DNA of 50,371 nucleotides from Calditrichota bacterium (GCA_024277115.1 JAJRVW010000128.1:1-50371); one strand, 5' to 3'. Positions 37,939 through 49,111 are shown, counted from the first letter of the stretch. The notes: generated by a model not told the origin, from the letters alone. Numbers and translations are program-made.

Positions 37939-38553
37939 TTATTTTGAATACAATTCTACTATCATATTTTCTTGAATATTAACAGGTATTTCTTCGCGGT
38001 TTGGTGCATAAAGAAACTCACCCGTCAACTGGGACTTATCAAGATTTAACCAGGCATACATATTTTCTGCACGTACTTTTTTTAGCGATTCATGAAATAC
38101 AGATAATTTTCTGCTTTTTTCACGAACTTGAACTGTATCCCCTTTTTCCAAAATATACGAGGGTATATTTACAGATTTTCCATTCACAGTAATATGTCTG
38201 TGAAGAACCAACTGTCGTGCCTGCGTACGCGAAACAGCTAATCCTAAACGAAAAACGGTATTATCCAAACGGCTCTCTAAAAGCATTAACAAGTTTTCAC
38301 CTGTTACGCCTTTCATTTGCTCAGCTTTTTTAAATGTTTTTCTAAACTGGCGTTCAAGAAGTCCATACATGAACTTTAATTTTTGTTTCTCTTTTAGCTG
38401 AATACCATAATCAGAAACTTTCTTACGTCCCATTCCGTGTTGCCCGGGGGGGTAAGGTTTATTACTTAAAAGCTTATCAAATTTTGGATTGCCAAATATA
38501 TTTTCTCCAAATTTACGAACAAGCTTTCCTTTTGGACCCGTGTTACGTGCCAT
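37939..38553 (-). CDS. rpsD: Ribosomal protein S4, zinc-free type
   Basis: 204 residues. The N-terminus lacks the zinc cysteines found in C+ forms. An S4 RNA-binding domain lies at about 95-155 (SRLDNTVFRLG, ARQLVLHRHITVNG). S4 is a primary 16S binder and in other bacteria represses the alpha operon. Confidence 0.97.
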   Translation of the reverse strand: MARNTGPKGKLVRKFGENIFGNPKFDKLLSNKPYPPGQHGMGRKKVSDYGIQLKEKQKLKFMYGLLERQFRKTFKKAEQMKGVTGENLLMLLESRLDNTVFRLGLAVSRTQARQLVLHRHITVNGKSVNIPSYILEKGDTVQVREKSRKLSVFHESLKKVRAENMYAWLNLDKSQLTGEFLYAPNREEIPVNIQENMIVELYSK

Positions 38554-38577
38554 TTATTAAACTCCAAATAATATTTT

Positions 38578-38967
38578 TTATACGCGTCTTTTCTTAGGAG
38601 GCCTACAGCCATTATGCGGAATAGATGTTACGTCTCTTATAGAAATAACTTCTAAACCTGCTGCCTGTAGTGAACGGATCGCAGCTTCGCGACCAGAACC
38701 TGGACCTTTTACTTCAATATCTACGGATTGAAGCCCCATATCTTTTGCAATTTTTGTTGCATTTTCCGCTGCAACCTGTGCTGCAAATGGTGTATTTTTC
38801 CGCGAACCTTTAAAGCCAACTTTGCCCGCTGTTGCCCAAGAAATAACATTACCATAATTATCTGTAATTGAAATTATAGTATTGTTAAATGTAGCTTTTA
38901 TATGTGCCTTACCGTGAGGCTCGACAGTTTTTTTCTTTGTGCGTTTTTTAACCTTTGGTGATGCCAC
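38578..38967 (-). CDS. rpsK: Ribosomal protein S11
   Basis: 129 residues, full length. Recognised by [30 protein letters not shown] and the C-terminal [11 protein letters not shown]. It sits in the 30S platform near the mRNA exit. 16 bases after rpsM. Confidence 0.97.
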   Translation of the reverse strand: MASPKVKKRTKKKTVEPHGKAHIKATFNNTIISITDNYGNVISWATAGKVGFKGSRKNTPFAAQVAAENATKIAKDMGLQSVDIEVKGPGSGREAAIRSLQAAGLEVISIRDVTSIPHNGCRPPKKRRV

Positions 38968-38983
38968 CCATTACCTCCAATAC

Positions 38984-39352
38984 TTATTTTTTCTTTCCAC
39001 CTACAAGACGTTTACGACCTTTTCTTGTCCGGGCATTAGTTTTTGTTCTTTGCCCATGAACAGGTAAACCTCTGTGATGTCTGTACCCACGAACTGAGTT
39101 AATATCCATTAATCGCTTAATGTTCATATTTATTTCAGTTTTAAGGGCACCTTCTACTTTATATTCATCCTGTATCTTTTTTCGGATTTTTGTTACGGCA
39201 TCTTCAGATAGATCCTGAACACGGGTATTTACATCTACGCCACATTCGTTACAAATTTTTTGTGAAGATGTTTTGCCTATACCGTAAATATAGGTCAATC
39301 CGATAATTACTCTTTTGTTTTTGGGTAAATCTACGCCTGCTATACGTGCCAA
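38984..39352 (-). CDS. rpsM: Ribosomal protein S13
   Basis: 122 residues: [10 protein letters not shown], a helix-two-turn-helix (LTYIYGIG), and the basic tail [16 protein letters not shown] that reaches the P-site tRNA. First of the alpha operon set, 17 bases after rpmJ. Confidence 0.97.
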   Translation of the reverse strand: MARIAGVDLPKNKRVIIGLTYIYGIGKTSSQKICNECGVDVNTRVQDLSEDAVTKIRKKIQDEYKVEGALKTEINMNIKRLMDINSVRGYRHHRGLPVHGQRTKTNARTRKGRKRLVGGKKK

Positions 39353-39369
39353 TCTATTTCTCCTTAAAT

Positions 39370-39486
39370 TTAACCCTGACGCTGCTTATGCCGTGGATTT
39401 TTACTGCATATTACGCGAACAATACCTTGTCGGCGAATTACCTTGCATCCGTCGCAAATCTTTTTTACCGAAGCTTGTACTTTCAT
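39370..39486 (-). CDS. rpmJ: Ribosomal protein L36, zinc type
   Basis: 38 residues: [17 protein letters not shown] then [16 protein letters not shown]. The three Cys and one His of the zinc ribbon are all present. It lies between infA and rpsM as expected. Confidence 0.95.
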   Translation of the reverse strand: MKVQASVKKICDGCKVIRRQGIVRVICSKNPRHKQRQG

Positions 39487-39496
39487 AATAAAGCCC

Positions 39497-39718
39497 TTAT
39501 TTATATCTGTAAACTATTCTACCGCGAGTTAAATCGTATGGAGATAGTTCCATACTTACTTTATCACCCGGTAAGATTTTTATAAAATGCATTCTCATTT
39601 TACCAGAAATATATGCTAAAACTTCATGCCCATTTTCTAGTGTAACAATAAATGATGCATTTGGTAGTGTTTCTTTAATTATTCCGTCTACCTTTATCGC
39701 CTCTTGCTTTTTTGCCAA
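39497..39718 (-). CDS. infA: Translation initiation factor IF-1
   Basis: 73 residues from TTG 39718, chosen because it gives the family's start (M-A-K-K-Q-E) and has AGGAAGAGG upstream; longer in-frame starts would overlap secY. S1/OB fold with [15 protein letters not shown] and [14 protein letters not shown]. Binds the 30S A site. The adk and map genes often found between secY and infA are absent here. Confidence 0.95.
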   Translation of the reverse strand: MAKKQEAIKVDGIIKETLPNASFIVTLENGHEVLAYISGKMRMHFIKILPGDKVSMELSPYDLTRGRIVYRYK

Positions 39719-39734
39719 AAGAGAACCTCTTCCT

Positions 39735-41063
39735 TTATGCCCTGCGGCTTTTAATTGCACCAGACTTCATAAAGCCATCATAATGCCGTTCAAATAATTG
39801 CGATTCAACCTGCTGTAGAAAATCGAGTGCAACACCAACAATAATCAATAGTCCCGTTCCGCCAAAAAAGGATGCGAGGCTAAAGGGAATACCAAACCAT
39901 TTTGCAAGCATGGCAGGGACGATCGCAATTAAACCAAGAAAAACAGATGCCGGTAATGTAATACGTGTCAAAATATTATCAAGAAATTCTGAGGTTTTTT
40001 TGCCCGGACGAACACCTGGAATAAACCCACCCTGTTTTTTTAAATTATCAGCAACATCCACAGGATTTAATGCTATGGCCGTGTAAAAATATGTAAAGAA
40101 TACTATTACGAAGAAGTAAAATATCCAATAAAACCATGAGTCGTACGAGAACAAGCTTTGTACATAACCTGTAAAGTCACTTTCAGGTAAAAATGTTAGC
40201 ATTGTTTGGGGTACAAACATTAAAGCCTGTGCAAAGATAATTGGCATTACACCTGCTGTTAATACCTTCATAGGAAAGTGTGTATTGACACCACCATATA
40301 CCTTCCGGCCAACAACTCTTTTGGCATACTGAACCGGGATTTTACGTGTACCTTGTGTTAATAACACTACAACATATATAATCCCAAAGGCCAAGGCAAT
40401 TAATGCAAACTCTGTTAATAAGCCACGCTGTCCACTCGAAAACTGAATAAACTCTTGATTTAAAGCTGACGGCAACTGGGCAATAATCCCTATAAAAATT
40501 ATAAGAGAAATACCATTTCCAATGCCACGATCATCTATTTGCTCACCCAGCCACATTATAAGCATCGTACCCGATGTCATAGATAACACGGTCATTAACA
40601 CAAAGCCAATACCTGGATCCGGAACGGCAAGCCTGCCATCCGAAATTTGAATACTTTGTAAAAAGAAAGCCACGCCTGCAGCCTGTGCTGCTGAAATACC
40701 CAAAGTTCCATACCGTGTAAATTGTGTGATTTTCTTTCGTCCTTCATCACCCTCTTTTTGCAGCTTTTGAAAATAAGGAAAAACAGCCCCGAGCAATTGG
40801 ATAATAATTGATGCGCTAATATAAGGCATAATACCCAAACCAAATATGGCGGCTTTTTTAAAGGCCCCACCGGCAAACAGATCATACAAACCAAACAAGG
40901 TACCTTGCAGGTTTCTAAACCCTTCAGCAAGCACGGCTGTATCGATACCCGGAGTTACAACATGCGTACCAATACGTTCGATACCTAATATCATAATTGT
41001 GAATAAAACACGTTTCCGTAAATCGGCAATTTTGAAAATATTACTGAATGATTGCAAGATCAT
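39735..41063 (-). CDS. secY: Protein translocase subunit SecY
   Basis: 442 residues, about ten membrane helices. SecY motifs [18 protein letters not shown] and the conserved cytoplasmic loop ([11 protein letters not shown]) are visible. It is the channel of the Sec system that would export the signal-peptide proteins encoded in this window. Start overlaps the rplO stop by four bases (ATGA). Confidence 0.98.
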   Translation of the reverse strand: MILQSFSNIFKIADLRKRVLFTIMILGIERIGTHVVTPGIDTAVLAEGFRNLQGTLFGLYDLFAGGAFKKAAIFGLGIMPYISASIIIQLLGAVFPYFQKLQKEGDEGRKKITQFTRYGTLGISAAQAAGVAFFLQSIQISDGRLAVPDPGIGFVLMTVLSMTSGTMLIMWLGEQIDDRGIGNGISLIIFIGIIAQLPSALNQEFIQFSSGQRGLLTEFALIALAFGIIYVVVLLTQGTRKIPVQYAKRVVGRKVYGGVNTHFPMKVLTAGVMPIIFAQALMFVPQTMLTFLPESDFTGYVQSLFSYDSWFYWIFYFFVIVFFTYFYTAIALNPVDVADNLKKQGGFIPGVRPGKKTSEFLDNILTRITLPASVFLGLIAIVPAMLAKWFGIPFSLASFFGGTGLLIIVGVALDFLQQVESQLFERHYDGFMKSGAIKSRRA

Positions 41064-41500
41064 GATAAAGTAACTGAGCCTCCTGCTTTTTCAACTTTTT
41101 CCTTTGCAGATTTACTAACAGAGTTTACTATAATGTTCACTTTTTTATCCAAATCCCCATTGCCAAGCAATTTAACAGGAACACTTTTTTTCCGGATAAT
41201 TCTTTTTTCATAAAGGGTTTCGATAGTGATCTCTTCACTCATATCCAAATCTTGCAGGTCAGCAACATTAATAATTTGGTAATAAATTTTATTAATATTG
41301 GTAAATCCAAATTTTGGTAAACGTCTTTGGATAGGCATTTGCCCGCCTTCAAACCATGCCCTTTTTTTGCTACCACCACGCGAGCCATAACCTTTGTGTC
41401 CACGCCCTGCTGTTACACCAAGGCCAGAACCTTCGCCACGTCCACGTCTTTTTGTTTTCTTTGTTGAACCTTTGTTAGGTTTTAAGCTACTTAAATCCAT
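41060..41500 (-). CDS. rplO: Ribosomal protein L15
   Basis: 146 residues. Gly/Arg-rich N-terminal arm (RRGRGEGSGLGVTAGRGHKG) and a globular C-terminus (SAKEKVEKAGGSVTL). Overlaps secY by four bases. Confidence 0.97.
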   Translation of the reverse strand: MDLSSLKPNKGSTKKTKRRGRGEGSGLGVTAGRGHKGYGSRGGSKKRAWFEGGQMPIQRRLPKFGFTNINKIYYQIINVADLQDLDMSEEITIETLYEKRIIRKKSVPVKLLGNGDLDKKVNIIVNSVSKSAKEKVEKAGGSVTLS

Positions 41501-41517
41501 GAGTATTCCTAATTGAG

Positions 41518-41715
41518 TTAATTCACGTCCTCGACGGAAACTAAATGTTTTACTTTATAAACCATTCCTTCGATTTGCGCATTACTAACTTGTACAACGG
41601 AATGATTCAGTTTACGTATGCCCAGAGCTTCCAATGTCCTTTTTTGCTTAACATTGTAACCTATAGCGCTTTTAATTTGCGTTATTTTAATTTTTGTTTC
41701 TTTTTTCTTTGCCAT
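41518..41715 (-). CDS. rpmD: Ribosomal protein L30
   Basis: 65 residues: IKITQIKSAIGY, QKRTLEALGIRKLNHSVV, VYKVKHLVSVE. Short bacterial form. Normal place between rpsE and rplO. Confidence 0.96.
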   Translation of the reverse strand: MAKKKETKIKITQIKSAIGYNVKQKRTLEALGIRKLNHSVVQVSNAQIEGMVYKVKHLVSVEDVN

Positions 41716-41738
41716 CGATATTATCCTTTACAACCATT

Positions 41739-42245
41739 TTAGCCATGAAACATTGTACTTAACGAGATACCGCGACTCTTGGCGACATCTTCTGCACTAA
41801 TCATTTCACGAAGGGCGTAATACGTTGCTTTACTTAAATTATGTGGATTAGAAGACCCATTGGATTTGGTCAAGATATTTTGCACACCGGCCATTTCACA
41901 AACAGCCCTTACAGGACCCCCCGCAATTACACCTGTACCAGGAGATGCCGGTTTTAACATTACTTTAGCAGCGCCATATTTTGCATTTACAGCATAAGGT
42001 ATAGTTCCATTAAGCAATGTAACACGTCCAAGGTTCTTTTTTGCTTGGTCAGTTGCTTTCGAGATAGCATTAATTACTTCCCCGGCTTTACCAAGCCCAA
42101 GGCCAATAATTCCATTTCCATCACCAACAACAACAATGGCATTAAATGAGAACCTTCGGCCCCCTTTAAGTACCTTTGCCACACGGTTGATAAATATTAC
42201 CTTTTCTTTTAAATCTAACTCACCTGGATTAATTCTTTCCAGCAC
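41739..42245 (-). CDS. rpsE: Ribosomal protein S5
   Basis: 168 residues. Double-stranded RNA-binding N-domain ([19 protein letters not shown]) and C-domain (APGTG-like [31 protein letters not shown]). Part of the mRNA entry and decoding fidelity site. Confidence 0.97.
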   Translation of the reverse strand: MLERINPGELDLKEKVIFINRVAKVLKGGRRFSFNAIVVVGDGNGIIGLGLGKAGEVINAISKATDQAKKNLGRVTLLNGTIPYAVNAKYGAAKVMLKPASPGTGVIAGGPVRAVCEMAGVQNILTKSNGSSNPHNLSKATYYALREMISAEDVAKSRGISLSTMFHG

Positions 42246-42260
42246 GACAATTCTCCTAAT

Positions 42261-42587
42261 TTAAAACTTAAGTCCGCCTTCTCTTGCACCATCCGCTAAG
42301 GCTTTTACACGACCATGATAAATATATCCGTTTCTATCAAAAATCACTTTTTCAATCTTTTTATCTTTGGCCTTTTCTGCTATAGCCTTACCAATAATAG
42401 AGGCAGCTTCTGTTTTTGATTTTGCCTTTTCTACTTGAGCAGAAACATCTTTTGATTTATTCATTAGACCAATAAGAACCGTATTGGTAGTATCATCCAC
42501 AATTTGGGCATGAATATAACGCAAACTACGATAAACTACCAAGCGTGGTCTTTCTGCTGTTCCGACAACTTTTCTTTTTTTACTCAT
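42261..42587 (-). CDS. rplR: Ribosomal protein L18, short N-terminus
   Basis: 108 residues. The core is intact (GTAERPRLVVYRSLRYIHAQ, YHGRVKALADGAREGGL). The basic N-terminal arm is about ten residues shorter than usual. Binds 5S rRNA. Confidence 0.96.
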   Translation of the reverse strand: MSKKRKVVGTAERPRLVVYRSLRYIHAQIVDDTTNTVLIGLMNKSKDVSAQVEKAKSKTEAASIIGKAIAEKAKDKKIEKVIFDRNGYIYHGRVKALADGAREGGLKF

Positions 42588-42606
42588 TTCTCATCCTGAA
42601 ACTAAT

Positions 42607-43146
42607 TTATTTACCTGCTGTTTTGCCAGCCTTACGTCTAATATATTCACCTTCATACTTAATGCCTTTGCCTTTATAAGGCTCAGGTTTACGAAAGCTT
42701 CTTATTTTCGCAGCAATTTTACCTACAATTTCTTTATCAATACCACTAATCTCAATGGATGTTGGCGTAGGCGTTTTTATAGTAATCGAATCTGGAACCG
42801 CTACAACTATCGGGTGCGAAAACCCTATTGTGAGCAACAGGTTCTTACCCTTCATCTCTGCCTTGTATCCAATACCAACTATTTCAAGTTTTTTTATATA
42901 ACCCGAATTAACACCTTCAACCATATTGGCAACAAGTGCACGTGTTAAACCATGCAAACTCCTGCTCTCTTTAAGATCATTACTTCTGGTTATAACAATT
43001 TGGTTGTCCTTATAATCCATCGTCATTTTTGGATGGAATTTTTTTGACAGCTCACCTTTGGGCCCTTTTACTATTAAAAAGTTATCCGAAAGGCTTATGT
43101 TTGTATTTGCCGGAATATCTACAGGCATTTTTCCGATTCTTGACAC
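42607..43146 (-). CDS. rplF: Ribosomal protein L6
   Basis: 179 residues from GTG 43146 (V-S-R-I-G-K, read as Met), with AGGGG upstream. The longer start at 43173 would overlap rpsH and give nine non-homologous residues. Contains YKAEMKG and the C-terminal PEPYKGKGIKYEGEYIRRKAG. Near the GTPase centre. Confidence 0.96.
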   Translation of the reverse strand: MSRIGKMPVDIPANTNISLSDNFLIVKGPKGELSKKFHPKMTMDYKDNQIVITRSNDLKESRSLHGLTRALVANMVEGVNSGYIKKLEIVGIGYKAEMKGKNLLLTIGFSHPIVVAVPDSITIKTPTPTSIEISGIDKEIVGKIAAKIRSFRKPEPYKGKGIKYEGEYIRRKAGKTAGK

Positions 43147-43166
43147 TTTAATTTCCCCTAATTTAA

Positions 43167-43565
43167 CTACCAAACTTCACAAAGGACTTCACCACCAACA
43201 TTTTGCCTTCTGGCTTCGGATGCTGTAATAATTCCTTTGGGAGTAGTTAGGATTGAAATCCCTAAATTATTTTTAACCCTTGGTAAATTTTCTACTGATA
43301 CATACAGTCTTCTACCAGGCTTACTAATTCTTTTAATATTATGAATTACAGGGCTACCAAGTTCATCATATTTTAACCAGATTCTGATAAATCCCTGAAG
43401 GCCATCATCGATAATAATATACTTTTTTACAAAACCCTGCTCGAAAAGAATACGCGAAATTTTTCTTTTCATATTAGAAGCAGGTACATCTACATAGGTC
43501 TTTTGTGCATGTAAACCATTACGCACACGCGTTAAATAATCTGCAATTGGATCAGACATTGACAT
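43167..43565 (-). CDS. rpsH: Ribosomal protein S8
   Basis: 132 residues. DPIADYLTRVRNG at the start, and RRLYVSVENLPRV and GISILTTPKGI before a normal EVLCEVW-type end (GGEVLCEVW). S8 is a primary 16S binder and represses the spc operon in Escherichia coli. Confidence 0.97.
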   Translation of the reverse strand: MSMSDPIADYLTRVRNGLHAQKTYVDVPASNMKRKISRILFEQGFVKKYIIIDDGLQGFIRIWLKYDELGSPVIHNIKRISKPGRRLYVSVENLPRVKNNLGISILTTPKGIITASEARRQNVGGEVLCEVW

Positions 43566-43585
43566 AATACTTTATTCCTCCACCG

Positions 43586-43771
43586 CTACCAGCTTGCTTT
43601 TGTAATTCCAGGTATTTCACCCTGGAGAGATAACTGACGAAAACATATTCTGCAAATTCCGAATTTGCGCATATATGCCCTCTGACGCCCACAACGGTTG
43701 CACCGGTTGTATTCACGTACTTTAAATTTTTGTTTTCTATTTGCTTTAACAACTAAACATTTCTTAGCCAA
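43586..43771 (-). CDS. rpsN: Ribosomal protein S14, zinc (type Z) form
   Basis: 61 residues, the short zinc form: [15 protein letters not shown] and CRICFRQL provide four Cys. Ends in [11 protein letters not shown]. With L36 also zinc-binding and S4 zinc-free, the zinc-protein set is mixed. Confidence 0.97.
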   Translation of the reverse strand: MAKKCLVVKANRKQKFKVREYNRCNRCGRQRAYMRKFGICRICFRQLSLQGEIPGITKASW

Positions 43772-43786
43772 TTTTAACCTCTTGTG

Positions 43787-44347
43787 CTAATTCACATTTT
43801 TCTTAAATGGAAAACCCATGGCCAATAACAACTCATACGCTTCTTCATCTGTGTTTGCAGTTGTCACAAACGTAATGTTTAAGCCTCGGATTTTATCAAT
43901 TTTATCAACATTTATTTCAGTAAAAATAATTTGTTCTCTCACACCCATCGAGTAATTTCCGCGTCCGTCAAAAGATTTATCAGGATATCCCCTAAAATCC
44001 CTTACCCGTGGCGAAGTAACAGAGATGAACCTGTCCAAAAATTCGAACATTCTTTTTTGCCTTAATGTAACCATACATCCAATTTTCATTCCTTCACGTA
44101 ATTTGAAGTTTGAAATTGATTTGCGCGCTTTCCGTACAGATGGTTTCTGACCGGAAATTATGGTTAGTTCGTTAATGGCCGACTCAATGTGTTTTGAATC
44201 TTGAATTGCTTCACCAACGCCCATATTTAAGTTGATCTTAACTAACTTTGGAACCTGGTGAATATTTTTATAACCAAATTTTTTAATAAGAGCAGGTATA
44301 ACCTCCTCTTTATATTTTGTCGCTAAGCGTGGAATAACTGTAGACAT
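43787..44347 (-). CDS. rplE: Ribosomal protein L5
   Basis: 186 residues. [54 protein letters not shown] and a C-terminal [18 protein letters not shown]. Binds 5S rRNA and contacts P-site tRNA. Confidence 0.97.
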   Translation of the reverse strand: MSTVIPRLATKYKEEVIPALIKKFGYKNIHQVPKLVKINLNMGVGEAIQDSKHIESAINELTIISGQKPSVRKARKSISNFKLREGMKIGCMVTLRQKRMFEFLDRFISVTSPRVRDFRGYPDKSFDGRGNYSMGVREQIIFTEINVDKIDKIRGLNITFVTTANTDEEAYELLLAMGFPFKKNVN

Positions 44348-44366
44348 TTTTCCTCATCCTGCCGAA

Positions 44367-44687
44367 TTAATTTATTACTTCACCCTGACAATCAGAATTT
44401 TTACAATATCTGACTTTAGAGCCATCATCTAAAATTTTATAGCCAATTCTTGTAGGTACATTAAATTTTGTTGAATAGTACATAACCTTAGAAACATGAA
44501 TCGGTGCTTCCTTTTCCAAAATTCCACCTTGTGGATTTTTTTGTGAAGGTTTGGTATGGCGTTTAACAATATTAACACCCTCAACAATGATTTTCTCATC
44601 TGTGGGAAAAACTTTTAAGACTTTGCCCGTTTTTCCACGATATTTACCTGAAATTACTTTTACCGTATCGTTTTTAATTATCTTCAT
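44367..44687 (-). CDS. rplX: Ribosomal protein L24
   Basis: 106 residues. KOW motif ([16 protein letters not shown]) then [14 protein letters not shown] and a C-terminal segment with two Cys ([11 protein letters not shown]). Early assembly initiator protein of the 50S. Confidence 0.97.
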   Translation of the reverse strand: MKIIKNDTVKVISGKYRGKTGKVLKVFPTDEKIIVEGVNIVKRHTKPSQKNPQGGILEKEAPIHVSKVMYYSTKFNVPTRIGYKILDDGSKVRYCKNSDCQGEVIN

Positions 44688-44701
44688 CTTATTTTCCGTT
44701 A

Positions 44702-45070
44702 TTAAAGTACTTCCGGTGCAAGAGAAACAATTTTCATAAATTTCTTCTCTCTTAGCTCACGCGCTACAGGTCCAAAAATCCTTGTGCCGCGCGGTTCGTT
44801 CTGGTCATCTAAAATCACTGCCGCATTTTCATCAAAACGAATATATGTTCCATCGGTACGTCTTATTTCTTTTTTTGTTCTTACCACTACCGCCTTATGA
44901 ACCGTTCCTTTTTTTACATTACCACCAGGAATGGCACTTTTTACAGTTACGACGATAATATCCCCAATTGAGGCATATTTTTTCTTTGACCCACCTAACA
45001 CGCGGATACATTGCACCTTTTGTGCGCCCGAATTATCTGCAGAGATAAGTCTTGTTTCTTCTTGAATCAT
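44702..45070 (-). CDS. rplN: Ribosomal protein L14
   Basis: 122 residues. [59 protein letters not shown] (start and end of this stretch match the family). Forms the intersubunit bridge with 16S. Confidence 0.97.
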   Translation of the reverse strand: MIQEETRLISADNSGAQKVQCIRVLGGSKKKYASIGDIIVVTVKSAIPGGNVKKGTVHKAVVVRTKKEIRRTDGTYIRFDENAAVILDDQNEPRGTRIFGPVARELREKKFMKIVSLAPEVL

Positions 45071-45090
45071 TGTAGTTCCCTATCGGAGTT

Positions 45091-45348
45091 TTATTTAGCT
45101 TTTTCTACGATCTCAATTAAACGCCAGCATTTCTTTTTACTTAGAGGCCGGGTTTCCATAATTTTTACAACATCGCCTTCAGTGCATGTATTTTCAGCGT
45201 CATGTGCATACAGCTTTAAGGTCTTTTTAATAAATTTGCCGTAAATCGGATGTTGAATTCTTCGTTCCACACCAACTGTAATAGTTTTATCCATTTTATT
45301 GCTTAACACTTTTCCAACACGTGTTTTTCTTAAATTACGATCACTCAT
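45091..45348 (-). CDS. rpsQ: Ribosomal protein S17
   Basis: 85 residues. OB fold with [29 protein letters not shown] and [13 protein letters not shown]. One base after rpmC, implying coupling. Confidence 0.97.
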   Translation of the reverse strand: MSDRNLRKTRVGKVLSNKMDKTITVGVERRIQHPIYGKFIKKTLKLYAHDAENTCTEGDVVKIMETRPLSKKKCWRLIEIVEKAK

Positions 45349-45349
45349 T

Positions 45350-45556
45350 TTAACTTTCCTGGTTAATCATGTTGTGTTGATGAATAAACGTTTTAATCCG
45401 CGCAATATCCCTTCTTACAAAACGGATACGAAGTGGATTGGTAATTTGATGTGTCGCCTGTTGCATTCTTAGATTCTCTAATTCTTCAACACGCTCATCT
45501 AGTCTTTCATTCAACTCTTCTACAGATAATTCTTTGTAATTTTCTTGCGATTTCAT
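45350..45556 (-). CDS. rpmC: Ribosomal protein L29
   Basis: 68 residues, two long helices: [18 protein letters not shown] and [15 protein letters not shown]. The ATG is preceded by sequence shared with the rplP end. Docks factors at the tunnel exit. Confidence 0.96.
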   Translation of the reverse strand: MKSQENYKELSVEELNERLDERVEELENLRMQQATHQITNPLRIRFVRRDIARIKTFIHQHNMINQES

Positions 45557-45567
45557 CTCGTGCCCGC

Positions 45568-45981
45568 TTATTGAATTTCGTTATGAATAAATTTTGTCTT
45601 AATTGGTAGTTTGTGCGATGCTAAGCGCATAGCTTCTTTGGCGATTGCAAATGTAATACCTTCAATTTCAAATAAAATTCGTCCTGAGCGTACAACTGCA
45701 ACCCAGTATTCTGGTGAACCTTTACCTTTTCCCATACGTGTTTCGGCTGGTTTGTTTGTAACAGGCTTATCAGGAAATATCCGAATCCATACTTTTCCTT
45801 CACGTTTCATGTGCCTTGTAATTGCAATACGAGTTGCTTCTATTTGGCGGCTCGTAATCCATCCTGATTCCATTGCTTTCAAAGCAAAAGTACCAAAGGC
45901 GATTGAATTACCACGCTGGGCATTGCCTTTCATTTTTCCACGTTGTTTTTTCCGGTACTTAACTCTTTTGGGCATTAACAT
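45568..45981 (-). CDS. rplP: Ribosomal protein L16
   Basis: 137 residues. [35 protein letters not shown], then [19 protein letters not shown]. Near the A-site tRNA elbow. Confidence 0.97.
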   Translation of the reverse strand: MLMPKRVKYRKKQRGKMKGNAQRGNSIAFGTFALKAMESGWITSRQIEATRIAITRHMKREGKVWIRIFPDKPVTNKPAETRMGKGKGSPEYWVAVVRSGRILFEIEGITFAIAKEAMRLASHKLPIKTKFIHNEIQ

Positions 45982-46011
45982 TTAATATTCTCCTAAAACC
46001 TCTCTTATATA

Positions 46012-46644
46012 CTATCTTTTACCGATTACTTCGCCTGTAAAAATCCAAACCTTTACACCTATGGCACCATATGTAGTATGTGATGTATAGGAAGCATAAT
46101 CAATATCTGCACGTAATGTATGTAATGGAATCCGACCATCTTTATATTGCTCCTGGCGTGCCATTTCTGCACCACCAAGGCGGCCTCCACACATAATTTT
46201 TATGCCTTCTGCGCCTAAACGCATTGTTGAAGTAATTGCTTTTTTCATTGCTCGCCGGAAGCTTATTTTACCTTCCAATTGGCGCGCTATATTCTCGGCC
46301 ACTAAATATGCATCTAATTCAGGCTTTTTAATTTCATTGATATTAATCTGAACTTCTTTTCCGGTCAAGGCTTTAAGTTCTTCCCTTAATTTATCAACCT
46401 CAGAACCCTTTTTACCAATCACAATACCCGGACGTGCCGTATGTATTGTTAAAATTACTCTTTTAACTGTACGTTCAATTTCAATTTTCGAAACGGCTGC
46501 CTTACGCAAACGGCTTTTAATGTACTTTCGTAGCCTCAAATCTTCTTCAAGTTTGGCTGCAAAGTTTTTTTCATCAAACCAGCTGCTGTTCCAAGATTTA
46601 ATAATTCCAAGTCGTAATCCGACGGGATGTACCTTCTGTCCCAA
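46012..46644 (-). CDS. rpsC: Ribosomal protein S3
   Basis: 210 residues: [22 protein letters not shown] domain ([16 protein letters not shown]), and [20 protein letters not shown] then [10 protein letters not shown]. Part of the mRNA entry helicase. Confidence 0.97.
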   Translation of the reverse strand: MGQKVHPVGLRLGIIKSWNSSWFDEKNFAAKLEEDLRLRKYIKSRLRKAAVSKIEIERTVKRVILTIHTARPGIVIGKKGSEVDKLREELKALTGKEVQININEIKKPELDAYLVAENIARQLEGKISFRRAMKKAITSTMRLGAEGIKIMCGGRLGGAEMARQEQYKDGRIPLHTLRADIDYASYTSHTTYGAIGVKVWIFTGEVIGKR

Positions 46645-46663
46645 AATAAACTCCTTAAACTAT

Positions 46664-47002
46664 CTATAATTCAACTATTACAGTTATGTGAGATGTTCTT
46701 TTTCTTATTTTTCCAGCTCTCCCCATAGACATAGGGCGAAATCTTTTTGCTGATGGACCACCGTCAACAAAAGCAGTTTTAACAATCACATCCTGCATAT
46801 CAAAACGCTCGTTTTCTTCTTGGTCTACAAGATTTGAATAAGCCGTATGAATTGTCTTATAAAGCGGTGAAGCTGCATCTTTTCGTGTAAAGTGCAAAGT
46901 ATCCAGCGCTTGTTGCACTGTTTTCCCTTTTACTAAACTTAAGACCCTTCTAACTTTAAATGGCGACATTTTTAAGAACTTTGTACTTGCTGTTGCCTGC
47001 AT
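46664..47002 (-). CDS. rplV: Ribosomal protein L22
   Basis: 112 residues. FLKMSPFKVRRVLSLVKGK, and the tunnel-reaching loop AKRFRPMSMGRAGKIRKRTS. Lines the exit tunnel. Confidence 0.97.
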   Translation of the reverse strand: MQATASTKFLKMSPFKVRRVLSLVKGKTVQQALDTLHFTRKDAASPLYKTIHTAYSNLVDQEENERFDMQDVIVKTAFVDGGPSAKRFRPMSMGRAGKIRKRTSHITVIVEL

Positions 47003-47017
47003 TTTAAATCCCTCAAT

Positions 47018-47305
47018 TTACCTGATTTTTGTCATTCTTTCGGCCAACTTACCTCCATGGCCACGGAATGTGCGTGTTGGAGAAAATTCACCTAATTTAT
47101 GGCCAACCATATTTTCTGAAATATAGACAGGAATAAATTTAATCCCATTATGAACAGCAATAGTATGTCCAACAAACTCAGGCGGTATAGTACATCTTCT
47201 TGCCCAGGTTTTAACTACAACCTTTTTATTTTCTTCGTTCAATTTATTGATCTTGCTATCTAAATTCGGATCAATATAAGGCCCTTTTTTTATCGACCGT
47301 GCCAT
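47018..47305 (-). CDS. rpsS: Ribosomal protein S19
   Basis: 95 residues. [51 protein letters not shown]. 30S head, contacts S13. Confidence 0.97.
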   Translation of the reverse strand: MARSIKKGPYIDPNLDSKINKLNEENKKVVVKTWARRCTIPPEFVGHTIAVHNGIKFIPVYISENMVGHKLGEFSPTRTFRGHGGKLAERMTKIR

Positions 47306-47318
47306 TGCTTAGCTCCTA

Positions 47319-48146
47319 TTACTTGGTACGCCTTTTAACAATAAATTTATTAGATTGCTTATTCTTTTTACGTGTTTTTAACCCTTTTGCTAACTGACCC
47401 CACGGTGAACATGGATGCCGTCCCCCAGAAGTCTTTCCTTCACCACCACCCATTGGATGATCAACCGGGTTCATTGCAACACCACGAACTTTAGGACGTT
47501 TGCCAAGCCATCTGGACCGCCCCGCTTTACCGATAGAAATATTCATATGGTCAATATTGGACACAACACCAATCGTGGCATAACAATTTTTTGCCACACG
47601 ACGAACTTCACCCGAAGGCAATTTTACCAAGGCATACTTACCTTCTTTGGCAAGTAATTGTGCGGATGTACCGGCACTTCTTGCTAATTGCGCCCCTTTT
47701 AACGGCTTCATTTCAATGGCGTGGATTGTAAGTCCAACAGGAATTTTCTCTAAAGGTAAAGAATTTCCCGGTTTAATCTCTGCTGTCTCCCCGGTTTTAA
47801 TTATGTCACCTTTGTTGAGTTTATCCGGCGCTAAAATATATCTTTTTTCACCATCAGCGTAGATCAACAATGCAATACGCGCTGTCCTGTTTGGATCGTA
47901 TTCAATAGAATCCACAGTTGCCGGTATGTCAAATTTATTTCTTTTAAAATCGATAATCCTATAGCGTCTTTTGTGGCCACCACCGATATGTCTTGCAGTT
48001 ACCCGACCATTATTATTTCTACCACCACTTTTTTTAATCGGCAATAATAACGATTTTTCTGGTTTATCTGTGGTTACTTGTGCAAAATCACTAACCGTTT
48101 TAAAGCGTTGGCCCGGTGTGATTGGTTTAAAACTTTTGATACCCAT
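47319..48146 (-). CDS. rplB: Ribosomal protein L2
   Basis: 275 residues, full length. [37 protein letters not shown] and the conserved [17 protein letters not shown] with the functionally important His. Central to 50S-30S association and the peptidyl transferase centre. Confidence 0.98.
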   Translation of the reverse strand: MGIKSFKPITPGQRFKTVSDFAQVTTDKPEKSLLLPIKKSGGRNNNGRVTARHIGGGHKRRYRIIDFKRNKFDIPATVDSIEYDPNRTARIALLIYADGEKRYILAPDKLNKGDIIKTGETAEIKPGNSLPLEKIPVGLTIHAIEMKPLKGAQLARSAGTSAQLLAKEGKYALVKLPSGEVRRVAKNCYATIGVVSNIDHMNISIGKAGRSRWLGKRPKVRGVAMNPVDHPMGGGEGKTSGGRHPCSPWGQLAKGLKTRKKNKQSNKFIVKRRTK

Positions 48147-48166
48147 TTATCTTCTCCGCAGAAATC

Positions 48167-48466
48167 TTAGGCGTTGTCAAATAATTCAAGTTTATAATCT
48201 GCTTCAAGCGTAACAATGGCTTTTTTCCAAGCAGGCCTGCGTCCGGAAAACCGTCCCTGCTTTGTCATTTGCTGCCGCATTTTGCCAACAACATTCATTG
48301 TTCTTACAGACTGTACTTTCACTTCGAATTTCTTTTCAATTGCTTTTTTTATTTCAATCTTATTGGCATTGTTTGCAACTTTAAATGCATATTTATTTAA
48401 CGCTTCTTGTTGAATTGCCATTTTTTCAGTATATAAAGGCTTCACTATAATTGCGCGTGTTTTCAT
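48167..48466 (-). CDS. rplW: Ribosomal protein L23
   Basis: 99 residues. [44 protein letters not shown]. Docking site for trigger factor and SRP at the tunnel exit. Its start overlaps the rplD stop by one base. Confidence 0.97.
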   Translation of the reverse strand: MKTRAIIVKPLYTEKMAIQQEALNKYAFKVANNANKIEIKKAIEKKFEVKVQSVRTMNVVGKMRQQMTKQGRFSGRRPAWKKAIVTLEADYKLELFDNA

Positions 48467-49092
48467 TATCCCAACACCTCATTAATTTTATTTAAAGCGC
48501 CTACTTGAATAATAATAGTATTGGCTTTTAACAAATCATATGATGAAAAAGTAATATCTTGTTTTACATCAACTTGATATAAATTTTCTGCTGATTTATA
48601 TAACTCGGGAGAATAACCAGACGTTAGCAGCAGCACTTTTTTAGCTTCAACTTCCAAGGAGTTCATAAAATTAATAAAGTCTTTTGTCTTTGGCTCATTG
48701 AAATTAAAATCTTCAACAATATAAATTTGTTTTTTATTTAGTTTATCAGTTAACACTGATTTCCTGGCAAGCTTCTTGACCTTCTTATTAATCTTCGAGG
48801 TATAATCTCTCGGACTAGGCCCAAACACACGCCCACCACCAACATGATGCGGTGCACGGATTGTACCCTGACGGGCACGGCCTGTACCTTTTTGCTTAAA
48901 GGGTTTACGACCGCCACCAGAAACAGAAGAGCGTCCCTTAGTGGAGTGCGTTCCCTGACGCTTATTGGCCAAAATAGTTTTTACATCAAACCATACAACG
49001 TGCTCATTAATTTCACAAGCAAATACCGAATCATTTAATTCAGCTTTTTTTGTTGTTTTTTTACCTTCTTGGGTATAGATGGGTAAATTCAT
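48466..49092 (-). CDS. rplD: Ribosomal protein L4
   Basis: 208 residues. The loop [20 protein letters not shown] then [19 protein letters not shown] reaches into the tunnel. L4 represses the S10 operon in gammaproteobacteria; whether it does here is unknown. Confidence 0.97.
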   Translation of the reverse strand: MNLPIYTQEGKKTTKKAELNDSVFACEINEHVVWFDVKTILANKRQGTHSTKGRSSVSGGGRKPFKQKGTGRARQGTIRAPHHVGGGRVFGPSPRDYTSKINKKVKKLARKSVLTDKLNKKQIYIVEDFNFNEPKTKDFINFMNSLEVEAKKVLLLTSGYSPELYKSAENLYQVDVKQDITFSSYDLLKANTIIIQVGALNKINEVLG

Positions 49093-49111
49093 TTTTAAAA
49101 ATCCAGTTATT

